Source of the DNA: Singulisphaera sp. GP187
GTDB taxonomy: Bacteria; Planctomycetota; Planctomycetia; Gemmatales; Gemmataceae
NCBI GenBank assembly: GCA_945905925.1
Contig: CAMDQN010000002.1
Span: forward strand, 55,547-119,546
Direction: 5' to 3'
Length of the DNA: 64,000 nt
In this document: positions 54,037 to 62,420 of the stretch, in pieces
How positions within the stretch are numbered: position 1 is the stretch's first letter
Layout of the letters: each line of letters starts with the position of its first letter
Made by a program: the position numbers and the translations under genes
Notes under the pieces: generated by a model
Seen by the model: the letters and a program-made list of their open reading frames with translations, nothing else
Told to the model about the DNA's origin: nothing
Databases searched by the model: none

Positions 54037-54303
54037 GTTACTTGTTATTCTTCATTTTAAATAACCAGTAGCAGTAGTAAGGCGGACGGCGTTTCTGGCG
54101 CGCACTCCTCGCAAACGTTCCGAAGTCCCTTGTCCGCAAGCGGTTCGCGTTCACGAGTACCTGTGGAAAACTTGGCGCGCGGCTGGCGCGCCCGTGATAT
54201 CCCGCGACGCGCCGATTCCAGATCACGTCAACTGTTCGTAACTCGACCCACTGCGCGCCAGTTAAGAGAACTCGCGCGCCAGTCGCGCGCCAAGTTTTCC
54301 ACA
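54037..54303. other. oriC: candidate chromosomal origin (oriC)
   Basis: The 352-base dnaA-dnaN gap has a clear architecture. An AT-rich stretch (54037-54066) is followed by TAG-CAG-TAG-TAA at 54069-54080, which resembles a DnaA-trio array in the expected orientation. Two perfect matches to TTWTNCACA lie at 54162-54170 (minus) and 54295-54303 (plus). They are the ends of a 30-base inverted repeat (54162-54191 and 54274-54303, one mismatch) containing GCGCGCCAAGTTTTCCACA. Six GCGCGCC(A)AG-type words form a mirror-image array (54095, 54171, 54183 plus; 54253, 54274, 54285 minus). Confidence 0.72.
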
Positions 54304-54315
54304 AGGTTCGCAACA

Positions 54316-54341
54316 CGCCCCTCCGGGTCGGACGCTAAACG
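54316..54341. repeat. half element at dnaA stop
   Basis: The reverse complement reads CGTTTAGCGTCCGACCCGGA and on, close to one arm of the elements at 6928-7033 and 32594-32665. Its TAG is the dnaA stop codon (54335-54337). Confidence 0.75.
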
Positions 54342-55378
54342 AGGGTGGTGCGAAGGTCGTACACTCGCTTCGCCAGCGCGGCGTCGTCTTTGACCTCTTC
54401 CGCCACTTTGCGGCAGGCGTGCAGCACGGTGGTGTGATCGCGCCCAAACGCCGCGCCGAGACGCGGAAGCGACAACCCGGTCAGCTCGCGGGCAAGATAC
54501 ATCGCAACCTGTCGCGGGCGCATTACATTGCGTAACCGGCTCAACCCGAGCAGTTCCTTTTCGCTCACTCCGAAGGCCGCGGCGACACGCTCCACGATCC
54601 TCGAAACGTCTGTTACGGCGGATGTCGGTTGACCGCTTTCCGCAAGGATTTGCTGGACATTTGCGAGCGTAAGCGGACCTGGAAAACCGCTCGCGACCTG
54701 CGCCAGATTCTGAAGTAAACCGAGTGTGGCGCGGACCCCGCCGCCCGTTGATTGTTCCGCCAGGCAAGTCAGCGCGTCGTCCGTGAGGCGCACGCCTTTC
54801 AGCGTTGCGACTTCGGCCAGAATCGCGCGCCGGCTCGGAATCGTGAGCGGTTCCAGTTGGATCACCAATCCGGCCGCGAGCCGCGATGTTAACCGTTGTG
54901 ACAGGTGCGCGAGTTGCGACGGCCCGGTGCTCGCGGTCACGATGGTCGCCCGTCGTCGCACCGTGCGCCCGTCGATGAGGTCGCACGCGGCGTCCGCGGC
55001 GCGCGCGGTCAGGTGCTGAACGTCTTCCAGTGCGAGCAGGTCGCAGTCGAACAGTTCACGGTCGGAAAGGCTTTCGTCCGGGGAACGGGTTACGTCGCCG
55101 GCAGATACCACTTGCGCCGTCACGCCTTCGGGCGAGGCGGCGAGTTGTTCCACAAGCGCGGCACCGAGTCGCGACTTGCCGGTTCCCGGCGCACCGTGCA
55201 AAACCAGAGGGTTCGCGTTCGGGCGCTTTCGGGCGAGAACGGTGCGACACACCGACCGGACCGCGCGGACCGCGACGCGGTTCTCCGGCAGCACAAGGAA
55301 TCCGTTCCAGCGCGTCGTTGGGACGCTCCAACGGGCCTCTTTTGCGGGTATTTCGTGCGTTCGTGAAGCGGTGTTCAT
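54335..55378 (-). CDS. dnaA: DnaA replication initiator, short form
   Basis: A 347-residue DnaA consisting only of the AAA+ domain III and DNA-binding domain IV. Domain III: FLVLPENRVAVRA, Walker A LHGAPGTGKSRLG, Walker B LLALEDVQHL, box VII RLTSRLAAGLVIQLEPL. Domain IV carries the DnaA signature: RPRQVAMYLARELTGLSLPR then FGRDHTTVLHACRKV. Domains I and II, which bind DnaB-loading partners, are missing; typical DnaA has 440-480 residues. No upstream in-frame extension encodes them. It is divergent from the desaturase gene, with an AT-richer 177-base gap that may hold its promoter. Confidence 0.9.
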   Translation of the reverse strand: MNTASRTHEIPAKEARWSVPTTRWNGFLVLPENRVAVRAVRSVCRTVLARKRPNANPLVLHGAPGTGKSRLGAALVEQLAASPEGVTAQVVSAGDVTRSPDESLSDRELFDCDLLALEDVQHLTARAADAACDLIDGRTVRRRATIVTASTGPSQLAHLSQRLTSRLAAGLVIQLEPLTIPSRRAILAEVATLKGVRLTDDALTCLAEQSTGGGVRATLGLLQNLAQVASGFPGPLTLANVQQILAESGQPTSAVTDVSRIVERVAAAFGVSEKELLGLSRLRNVMRPRQVAMYLARELTGLSLPRLGAAFGRDHTTVLHACRKVAEEVKDDAALAKRVYDLRTTLV

Positions 55379-55555
55379 GCAACCGGTATTTTACCGATTT
55401 CCGGGCACCCGGTAAAGCCCAATGCCGACTCGCTAACGTGTGAAATCACAATATGTTGCGGTTCGCGGAACGAGCAATTTCGGGGATGCGACGGAAGTGC
55501 TTTGTCGGGTGCAGGTTTCGCTCATTTCAGATGGACGGAGTATCATTTCAGAACG

Positions 55556-56581
55556 ATGAAACTTATTGATAAACACCTCCTTCTCGCCCTCCACAAGCCG
55601 GGGTGGGCCGGGTATCGACTCTCGCAGGTCTACGCAGTTGCGTTCTTTGCGCTCCTGGGCGGAATCGCCTGGGCGCTCGCGGAGGAGCGCTACGCGGTGC
55701 TGGCGCTGTTCGTGTTGGCGCAGGCGTTCGTGATGCACGCATACCTGATCGCGTTTCACGAAGCGGCACATGGCGCTCTTTGCCCGGTGGGTGCGATCAA
55801 CGGCTATCTGGGGCGTGTGACGGGGCTGTTCAGCTTCATGAGCCTCACGCTCTACCGCGCGTCGCACCACTGGCACCACGCGTACATCGGCGACACGCGC
55901 GACGAGGAGTTCTGGCCGCTGAACGATCCCGCCACCGCGAAGTGGACTCGCCGGCTCGCGGCGTTTTGTGAGTTGTTCTTCGGGTTGTTGTGGACACCGT
56001 TCTTGTTCCTGCGCTCGTTCTTGCGCTGCGACACCGCCATCCGCGAGCGAACCGTGCGGCGTCTGATCTGGGCGGAACTCATTGCGATGGTGCTGTTCTG
56101 GGTCGCTGTGGTGTTCGCGGTGGTCTGGTTCGACGTGGTGCCCGCGTTTCTGGCCGGGTATCTGATTCCGGCGTACCTCGCGGGGAATGTGCAGAGTTGG
56201 CGGAAGTACATCGAACACGTGGGCTTGACCGGCAAGCGCGCGGTGGCGCTGACACGCAGTGTGCGGAATCCGTCGCGGGTCGGTCGGTTACTTTCGTGGT
56301 TGCTGTTTCAGGAACCGTACCACGACGTTCACCACCTGTATCCGAAGGTGCCTCAGGAGGCGTTGCCGACGGTCGCAGCGGCCGAAAACCCGGTGCCACC
56401 CGAATTGCCGGTGTTTCCCAACTATGCGACCGCGTTTCGCGATCTGCTCCGCAACCTGTCCGACCCGAAGTTTGGCAAGGCGTGGGCGGAGGAGCAAGAA
56501 AAGAAGAGTGTTCACCGCGCACTTGGCGGTGAACACTCTTCGGTTTTCGACCTTCCCGAAGGCGGTCGCGTTACTCGATGA
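55556..56581 (+). CDS. membrane fatty acid desaturase
   Basis: A 341-residue integral membrane desaturase of the di-iron family. The three histidine boxes are intact: HEAAHG near residue 70, HHWHHAY near residue 103 and HDVHHLYP near residue 257. Hydrophobic pairs flank them. Likely inserts a double bond in membrane lipid acyl chains. The last 25 residues (KSVHRALGGEHSSVFDLPEG and on) are encoded by the hairpin terminator and beyond, and overlap the next gene by 11 bases, so this tail is probably not ancestral. The ATG at 55556 starts the first amphipathic segment. Confidence 0.85.
   Translation: MKLIDKHLLLALHKPGWAGYRLSQVYAVAFFALLGGIAWALAEERYAVLALFVLAQAFVMHAYLIAFHEAAHGALCPVGAINGYLGRVTGLFSFMSLTLYRASHHWHHAYIGDTRDEEFWPLNDPATAKWTRRLAAFCELFFGLLWTPFLFLRSFLRCDTAIRERTVRRLIWAELIAMVLFWVAVVFAVVWFDVVPAFLAGYLIPAYLAGNVQSWRKYIEHVGLTGKRAVALTRSVRNPSRVGRLLSWLLFQEPYHDVHHLYPKVPQEALPTVAAAENPVPPELPVFPNYATAFRDLLRNLSDPKFGKAWAEEQEKKSVHRALGGEHSSVFDLPEGGRVTR
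56503..56546. terminator. terminator hairpin inside desaturase 3' end
   Basis: Perfect 16-base stem GAAGAGTGTTCACCGC and its complement (56503-56518, 56526-56541) followed by GGTTTT. It lies within the desaturase reading frame, 40-80 bases before its stop, and also faces the convergent operon. Confidence 0.85.
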
Positions 56582-58169
56582 TCTGGATCGCCTTGCCGTC
56601 GGCGCCGCGCTTGTAGAGCGGGAGGTGGCGGTAGTACACCTCGAGCGTCAACAGGCACATTGCGGTCGTGCCCAGACGCCCGCAACTGCTGCCAATGAAG
56701 CCGGCTTCGGGCTCCCAACTACCCTTGTTCAGATCCTTCTTGAGTTGCTGTCCGATGAGCCAGTCGCGCATCCCGCCCTTGCGGGTGCCGTCGGTGGCCG
56801 ACTTGGGGCCTTCGTTCCACGTCCGCCAGTCCTCGCCTTCCGCGAAGTGAACGACCTGCGTCGCGTAGTAATAGTAATACATGTTCTTGATTACGCCCGT
56901 GCCGACCGGGGGCACCTTCATTAACCCGCCGACGCCATCGACCAGGTTCCGGTGGAGCGGACCCCACTCGGAGATGTAGTACCGGCACAACAGCCCGACC
57001 GCCGTGAGCGCCGTGCCGGGCCCGGCGTTGGCGTTGTCGTTGTACCCGTACATCGACTTGTGCGACCCAGCCGCGGCGATGTCGAGGAACTTGTTCGCCT
57101 TCTGGATGACGCGATCATCAACGACGAGGTCTTTCGTCAACTTCGCGGCCTTGAGGACCTGGATCTGCCAGCCGACGATGGAAGTGTCGCCGTTGTTCCC
57201 GCTGTTGCCGTAGCCCCAACTCCCGTTCGGGCCTTGCGTCCGCGCGATGAAGTTAACGGCGGCCTGAGCGTAGGGCTTGAGGGCGGGATCCTTGGTCATG
57301 CCGAAGGCTTCGCACAACGGCAGGGCGGCGATTGCGTTCGCGTACACGTCGCCGCTGAGTTTGCCGGAGTTCGCGCCGCTGAGCGGACACGCCTTCATCA
57401 GCACCGCGAGTCCCTTCGCAACGACTTGATCGTAGCCCTTGAAGTCTTTCTCTTCCTTCTTCCGGTGGGTCACGCCAGCCGCGAGGAACGGCAACAACGC
57501 GAAGCCCGTCGCGCACGCGATGTCGTCCGTTCTGCCCTGGTCGAACTTCCAACTCCCGTTTTGTTGCTGTTGTTTGGCGAGCCACGCGAGACCCTGCGCG
57601 ACGGCGAGTTCGCTGGCGGCGTTGCCGCCGCCCTCGCGGATCAACCGTGTCTTGGTGGCGCCTGAACGCCCGGAGGTCGCGGCCGCGTTCATCATGCCGT
57701 TGTTCCCGCTGTTGCCGGACATGGCGGCGCCGGTGTCGCCGGCGGTTCCGGGTGTGGTGAACTCGGCTCCGAGACCGGGGACGGCGGTGGCGTTGTTGTT
57801 GTCCTCGGTGACGTTGGGCTGTCCGACGTTGTCCTGCGTGACCTTTTCATCGACGGTTTTGGCGTCGAGGCGTTCGATTTCGGGGAGCGCGGCCTGGATG
57901 TTGGAGTCGATGCCGAGGTCGTCGTTGGTGAGGTTCTTGTCGTCGGGTTCGTCGGCTTTCTCGGCGGTTGTGGTAAGGAGTTTGTCGGTCGGCTTGGTGA
58001 CGGCGGGCCGCGAGCCGAACAGGAGGATGGCGACGGCGATGACGGCGACGTGGATCGCGCCGCTGACCACCCACGCCGGGACGTGCTTCTTGACCAGGCG
58101 TTCCTGAGAACTCTCCTCCGCCGCTTCCATCAGACGGATCACCGCCGCGTTCGCTGCTTTTTCGCTCAC
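56571..58169 (-). CDS. TonB-like anchor fused to squalene-cyclase-like toroid
   Basis: A 532-residue protein. Residues 1-50 hold a single membrane segment (PAWVVSGAIHVAVIAVAILL) as in TonB-type energy transducers. Residues 60-165 are an acidic, Asn/Gly-rich spacer. Residues 175-520 contain repeats of the prenyltransferase/squalene-oxidase kind: AQGLAWLAKQQQQNGSWKFD, ARTQGPNGSWGYGNSG and a late TTAMCLLTLEVYYRHLPLY, forming an alpha/alpha toroid without the DXDD catalytic motif of cyclases. Downstream of ExbB and ExbD genes on the same strand, it probably uses their motor. The start is GTG 58169 with GAGGAGG. Confidence 0.75.
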   Translation of the reverse strand: MSEKAANAAVIRLMEAAEESSQERLVKKHVPAWVVSGAIHVAVIAVAILLFGSRPAVTKPTDKLLTTTAEKADEPDDKNLTNDDLGIDSNIQAALPEIERLDAKTVDEKVTQDNVGQPNVTEDNNNATAVPGLGAEFTTPGTAGDTGAAMSGNSGNNGMMNAAATSGRSGATKTRLIREGGGNAASELAVAQGLAWLAKQQQQNGSWKFDQGRTDDIACATGFALLPFLAAGVTHRKKEEKDFKGYDQVVAKGLAVLMKACPLSGANSGKLSGDVYANAIAALPLCEAFGMTKDPALKPYAQAAVNFIARTQGPNGSWGYGNSGNNGDTSIVGWQIQVLKAAKLTKDLVVDDRVIQKANKFLDIAAAGSHKSMYGYNDNANAGPGTALTAVGLLCRYYISEWGPLHRNLVDGVGGLMKVPPVGTGVIKNMYYYYYATQVVHFAEGEDWRTWNEGPKSATDGTRKGGMRDWLIGQQLKKDLNKGSWEPEAGFIGSSCGRLGTTAMCLLTLEVYYRHLPLYKRGADGKAIQIIE

Positions 58170-58272
58170 GGTCTGCCTCCTCAGTTCGGCCGCTCGTTGC
58201 GGTCAGAGATCACGCTAGAAAAATCACAAGGTCCGGTCGTTGGATCGTAAACACCCGGCGCGGACAGTTCTG

Positions 58273-59805
58273 CTACGCGGGTGGGGCGTTTGGGTCGAAC
58301 GGGTTGCGGTGTCGCACCGCGTCCATCTCCGCTTTCGCCTTGCGGTCGCCGCCGCGGTAGTACCACGTGAACATGCCGGCACAGAAGACAAGGAGTACGC
58401 CGCCGACCATCACGGCATTGCCGAAGTCGCTCCACGTGACCGGCGGCGGGGTGTCCGGGTCTCGGCGGGCGATCGGTCCGCGACCGATCAGGAGCGGGGC
58501 GAGTTTCTCGATGCCTTTCGCAGGCGTTTTTGCGTCCGGTTCAGCCGACTCGTAGCGCATCCGCTTGAACGAGTAGCCCGCGAACGACACCCACTTGTTC
58601 ACGCGCCCGGCCGGTTCGACGCCCACAAGCGGTTCGCTAAACACGATGCAAATCGGGTTCCCGCGCGGCTCGTCTTTGGGGATCATCCACCCCTCGAACA
58701 TTTCCGTCACGCCCGCGGCTGAGAGCCAGTCGTTCACCTCGACGCGCCGCAGCGAGATGAGCCGGCCCTCGAACTTCACGCACGCGAGTTTGTAGTCGCG
58801 GCGAGAATCCTCGAACAGGTCCGCGAACTTTAGGTCGCCGTTCGCGTATTCTTCGAGTTGTTCGGCCGAGAACCGCGAGGCGTGAACGATCACCCGGTTG
58901 TACGCGGAGACCTCCGGCCACGTCGCGTCGTTCGGGGCGATGCGGGTCATCTTCACGTCGTCTTTGATGAACTTGTAGATGCGCACGTTCTTGTCGAGCG
59001 CGATCGGGTTTGGGGACGGAACCGGCGGGCCAGAGCGCATCGTCAACCCACGACCGATCAGCAGTGGCAGGGCTACCACCGCGTTCGCCTGTTCGCCCGG
59101 GACGTTCATCGTCTTGAAGAAGTACCCGCTCGCGGTCACCCATCCGTCTGCGTCGAGCCACTCGTTTTCTTTCTTGTTCTTCACCGCCGCGAGCGATTCC
59201 GGCAGGTCGATGAACACGATCGACACGGGCGTGAGCGGCGACTCGTCGAGCGGAACGAACCGGGCTTCGTACAGTTCGGTGATGCCGGACTCTCGCAGTT
59301 GGAGTGGCGTCATGAGTCGGCGAACGCAGACCAGTTTGCCGTCAAAGCGGATCAACTCCGTGCGGTACGCGGCTCGCGCCATGTTCTTGAAGTCGAGCGG
59401 AACGAGGTCGCGGATCGCAAACTCGTCGAGTTCGCTGGTGTTCTGTTTTTTGGCGTGGAGAACGAACTCGATCCAGGCATCGTGTTCGCGCGGGTTCACG
59501 TCGTGGCGGGCGACCGGTTTGAAATCCTCGATCGCGGCGAAGATGGCGCGGTCACGGTTCGGGATCTGGAGCCGTTCGCGCGCTTTGTGTTGTGGCGAGT
59601 CAGCCGGGAGAGGGTCGCGCGTATCGACCTTGTCTGGGTCGTCCGCGTCCTTCTCTTTCTCTTTGGGAAGTGGCGTCGGTTGTGCGCGAACAGTTCCGTC
59701 GGCGACGGTGAGCAGCCCGCACGCGAAACCACCGAGAGCGGCGAACGCGAGGAGCGCCGCAGCTTGGTGTTTCAAACGCGTTGTGCGGACAAGCCGACCG
59801 GACAT
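58273..59805 (-). CDS. duplicated-domain periplasmic protein in ExbBD operon
   Basis: A 510-residue protein with an N-terminal signal anchor (LLAFAALGGFACGLLTVA) and a C-terminal membrane segment (NAVMVGGVLLVFCAGMFTWY). Between them lie two copies of one domain: LVCVRRLMTPLQLRESGITE pairs with LISLRRVEVNDWLSAAGVTE, SIVFIDLPESL with CIVFSEPLVGV, ASGYFFKTMNV with FAGYSFKRMRY, and LLIGRG closes each. I do not recognise the domain. The ATG at 59805 has GGAGGAG. It lies between the ExbD genes and the toroid gene, so it may be a periplasmic partner of the motor. Confidence 0.7.
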   Translation of the reverse strand: MSGRLVRTTRLKHQAAALLAFAALGGFACGLLTVADGTVRAQPTPLPKEKEKDADDPDKVDTRDPLPADSPQHKARERLQIPNRDRAIFAAIEDFKPVARHDVNPREHDAWIEFVLHAKKQNTSELDEFAIRDLVPLDFKNMARAAYRTELIRFDGKLVCVRRLMTPLQLRESGITELYEARFVPLDESPLTPVSIVFIDLPESLAAVKNKKENEWLDADGWVTASGYFFKTMNVPGEQANAVVALPLLIGRGLTMRSGPPVPSPNPIALDKNVRIYKFIKDDVKMTRIAPNDATWPEVSAYNRVIVHASRFSAEQLEEYANGDLKFADLFEDSRRDYKLACVKFEGRLISLRRVEVNDWLSAAGVTEMFEGWMIPKDEPRGNPICIVFSEPLVGVEPAGRVNKWVSFAGYSFKRMRYESAEPDAKTPAKGIEKLAPLLIGRGPIARRDPDTPPPVTWSDFGNAVMVGGVLLVFCAGMFTWYYRGGDRKAKAEMDAVRHRNPFDPNAPPA

Positions 59806-60011
59806 GAAACGCTCCTCCAACACCCCATTCGACGACCAGTTGCGACGGAAGTTCCGGTTTCCGGGCAGGTTTCCTGAACTGCGCCATTGTCCCGCGCGTG
59901 CGTCCACCGGTCAACAGAGCGAATTGTGAAGCGAGCAAAGGACTTGGAGCGACCAGTGCCCTCGTAGGTCACGGTCGCGGAGGCGTTGTGACGAGGCCCG
60001 CCGAAAGCGCG

Positions 60012-60521
60012 TTAGCGTTTCGTCTTGTCGATGGGCACGGGCGAGATGTCGCTGAACCCGGCCCGGATACCGGTGTCCACGAGTAGCATCACGTGATCTT
60101 GGAGCAGTTTTGCGTCCAGTTCGAGCGTCAGTTTGCCGGGTTTCTTTTCGGCTTTCAGCATGGCGTCGAGCGCTTGCAGTTCCTTTTGGTAAAGTTTGAT
60201 GTCACCCATGAGGTCTTTGGGTGTAGTCGCGGCACTGCCATCTTCGATCAACGTCATCTTTTCGATGCGGCCACCGGGATCGGTGGCGACCACTCGCACG
60301 ATGTAGTGCTTCGGCGGGTCCGGTGCCGAGGGATTGGGGATGCTCGGTCCGCCACCCTCTTCTTTGGGCAGCGTAAGCATGATCTGGCCCTCGGTGGGGG
60401 CCGGTTTGAAGGTCATGATGAAGAAGGCGAGGAGCTGGAAGGACATATCGAGCATGGGCGTGATGGGCAGGTCCGGCTCGACGAAGTCCGCTCCCTGGTG
60501 CTTCCGCTTGTGAATCGGCAT
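60012..60521 (-). CDS. exbD: ExbD/TolR-type protein 1
   Basis: A 169-residue biopolymer-transport stator subunit. The single membrane segment has the key motif [20 protein letters not shown], where the aspartate carries protons through the motor. The rest is a periplasmic domain ([40 protein letters not shown]). The ATG at 60521 begins the cytoplasmic basic tail (PIHKRKHQG). Second ExbD in the operon, suggesting a heteromeric stator with ExbB. Confidence 0.85.
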   Translation of the reverse strand: MPIHKRKHQGADFVEPDLPITPMLDMSFQLLAFFIMTFKPAPTEGQIMLTLPKEEGGGPSIPNPSAPDPPKHYIVRVVATDPGGRIEKMTLIEDGSAATTPKDLMGDIKLYQKELQALDAMLKAEKKPGKLTLELDAKLLQDHVMLLVDTGIRAGFSDISPVPIDKTKR

Positions 60522-60589
60522 CGCTCGTCTCTTTGGTTCGTTTGCGTTCGGCTCTTGCGGTCGCTGATGCGAAACGTTCGTGGACGGAA

Positions 60590-61087
60590 TTAGCTGCCGA
60601 TGTCCCCGCCGTGCAGGATGGCGCGAAGCTGGACCCGGAGATAACCGGCGCTGCGACACGCCTTCATGATGCCGTAGGTTTTGTCGAATGGGCACTCCTT
60701 GTGGACTCGCAGGACGACGAGCGTTCGCAGCGGTTTGTCCTCGTTCCCGGGACCAGCCGCACGCCGGTCTTCGTTCGCGCGATTGCGCAAGATGACCAGG
60801 AGTTGTGCCGGGTTATCGGTGGACTCGATCGGCTTGCCGTCCGAGCCGATGGGCCGTGCGAGTTCGGGGAAGATCACCTGCCCCTTCTCGTTGACGTTCA
60901 GGTAGTAGACGTAGTCTTCTCGAGCGTCGAGCGGTTTGGCCGCGACCGCCTCCGGGAGCTTGATCTCTACGCCGGTGTCAGCCATCACGAAGTTGGCGCA
61001 CAGCATGAAGAACATCACCAACTGCAACACGAGGTCGAGCAGTGGGGTGAAGTTCGGTTCGCATTTCTCGTTGCTGCCGTGGCTCAT
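60590..61087 (-). CDS. exbD: ExbD/TolR-type protein 2
   Basis: A 165-residue ExbD/TolR protein. The N-terminus [20 protein letters not shown] contains the proton-path aspartate. The periplasmic domain has [20 protein letters not shown] and [20 protein letters not shown]. It precedes ExbD 1 with a 68-base gap and follows ExbB after a palindrome. Two differing ExbD subunits with one ExbB is common in planctomycetes. All are on the minus strand in one operon. Confidence 0.87.
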   Translation of the reverse strand: MSHGSNEKCEPNFTPLLDLVLQLVMFFMLCANFVMADTGVEIKLPEAVAAKPLDAREDYVYYLNVNEKGQVIFPELARPIGSDGKPIESTDNPAQLLVILRNRANEDRRAAGPGNEDKPLRTLVVLRVHKECPFDKTYGIMKACRSAGYLRVQLRAILHGGDIGS

Positions 61088-61112
61088 GGAAACCAGAAGT
61101 CAGAGGACAGGA

Positions 61113-61234
61113 GTCAAAAAAGGGCGCCGAGGTTTAGGATCGTCGGACAAACCCCCTCCCCAACCCCTCCCCTAAGAAGGGAGGGGTTGGGGAGGGGAGT
61201 CGCTGGTCCCGCAGGGGCCAGGCTCCTCGGCGCC
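61113..61234. repeat. nested inverted repeat between exbB and exbD
   Basis: The outer stem GGCGCCGAGG (61123-61132) pairs with CCTCGGCGCC (61225-61234). The inner perfect 19-base arms (61153-61171, 61179-61197) read CCCCTCCCCAACCCCTCCC. Same core as the first in-frame element of the oxidoreductase gene and as 63716-63838. It is in the middle of the operon. Confidence 0.88.
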
Positions 61235-61253
61235 GAGATCATTCTTGCCGATA

Positions 61254-62099
61254 CTACCGGCCCGGAGGCGCACCTGGCGCGGGTGGCGCGGCGGCCGGGG
61301 CGCCGCCGGCAGCCTTCTTCGAGTTGTGGTACATCTGCGTGAGCAAGTCGTCGGCGATGTGGCCGGTGTCCATCGTCACGCGGGTAATGCGGTTCTTGTA
61401 GAAGGTGTTGAAGAAGATCGCGGGCACCGAGATGGCGACCCCGACGAGCGTCACGACGAGGGCGTGCGAGATACCCTCGGCCAACTTGGTCGGGTTCGGC
61501 TGTCCGCCGAGTGACAACACCTGGAACGACAAGATCATACCGTACACGGTGCCGACGAGCCCGAGCATCGGTCCGAGCGTTGCAATCACGGCGGTGTAGT
61601 TGTTCTTCTGATCCTTGTCGCTCTTGATGCTTTCGAGCGTGTTCATCGCCGCTTCGCGGGCGTCTTCAAGACCATACTGAAGGCGGCTCATTCCGGCCGT
61701 GAGTACCTGACCGAGGAACGACGGGTCGTTCCGGGCCATGTCGAACGCCTCCTTGAACTTCCGCTTGTTGACGGTGTCGGTGAACTCGTCCACGAACCCC
61801 GGCGGGATGGCCGCGGTCATGCGCAGGTCGAGGAACAGCAACACGACGAGGGCCAGCATCGCGACGGAGATGGCCAGCAGCAGCGGGCCGAACACCCAGC
61901 CGAGCGAGCGGATCATGAACATCACAAGACCGCCTTGAGATTTCTCCTCGGCGGCGGGGGCGGCGGGGGTCGGGGCGGGAGCCGGAGCGGGGTCTTGCGC
62001 CTGAACGACGGCTGCGAACATTGCGGCGGCGACGAGCACCAGAGCCGCCAGACACAGGAATCGGCCGATCGAGCGCAACCGGGAAGACGAGCGAGTCAT
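61254..62099 (-). CDS. exbB: ExbB/TolQ/MotA-family proton channel
   Basis: A 281-residue motor stator protein. An N-terminal hydrophobic segment (CLAALVLVAAAMFAAVV) is followed by an Ala/Pro linker and three membrane segments. The proton-channel core is YTAVIATLGPMLGLVGTVYG and ISHALVVTLVGVAISVPAIF, with conserved Thr residues of the ExbB family. It should assemble with the two ExbD proteins downstream to use proton motive force. The C-terminus is Ala/Pro-rich. It follows the toroid lipoprotein gene after about 320 bases containing a palindrome. Confidence 0.9.
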   Translation of the reverse strand: MTRSSSRLRSIGRFLCLAALVLVAAAMFAAVVQAQDPAPAPAPTPAAPAAEEKSQGGLVMFMIRSLGWVFGPLLLAISVAMLALVVLLFLDLRMTAAIPPGFVDEFTDTVNKRKFKEAFDMARNDPSFLGQVLTAGMSRLQYGLEDAREAAMNTLESIKSDKDQKNNYTAVIATLGPMLGLVGTVYGMILSFQVLSLGGQPNPTKLAEGISHALVVTLVGVAISVPAIFFNTFYKNRITRVTMDTGHIADDLLTQMYHNSKKAAGGAPAAAPPAPGAPPGR

Positions 62100-62320
62100 G
62101 CTGCGAATCCTGGGAAAGTCGGGTGTTCGCTGACGGAGTTACGGTCTGCACAACACGGAAGGCGACGTGTGTTCCGTTGGACGCGACCCGCGGCGAAAGA
62201 GTTCCGCCGAAAATCCGCATGAGGTTGGAATCTGGTCGCACGTCGCGTGTTCGGGCTGAACGTTCTGCTTATTAGGAAGGGAGATGACTGCTGTCGTCAA
62301 GCAGTATCGGACAAAAAGTT

Positions 62321-62420
62321 TGAAGAGAAGAGGAGAAGGGGAGAAGGGGTGAAGGGGAGTAAGACAGAACCAAGACGCTCTTGTCTTATCACCCTTTCTC
62401 CCTTTCTCCTCTTCTCTTCA
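62321..62420. repeat. inverted repeat, GGGGAGAAGGGG class
   Basis: Arms 62321-62352 and 62389-62420 match at 30 of 32 positions (TGAAGAGAAGAGGAGAAGGG and complement). The right arm overlaps the stop codon of the toroid lipoprotein gene (62418-62420). Similar purine-rich arms occur at 13511-13575. Confidence 0.85.
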
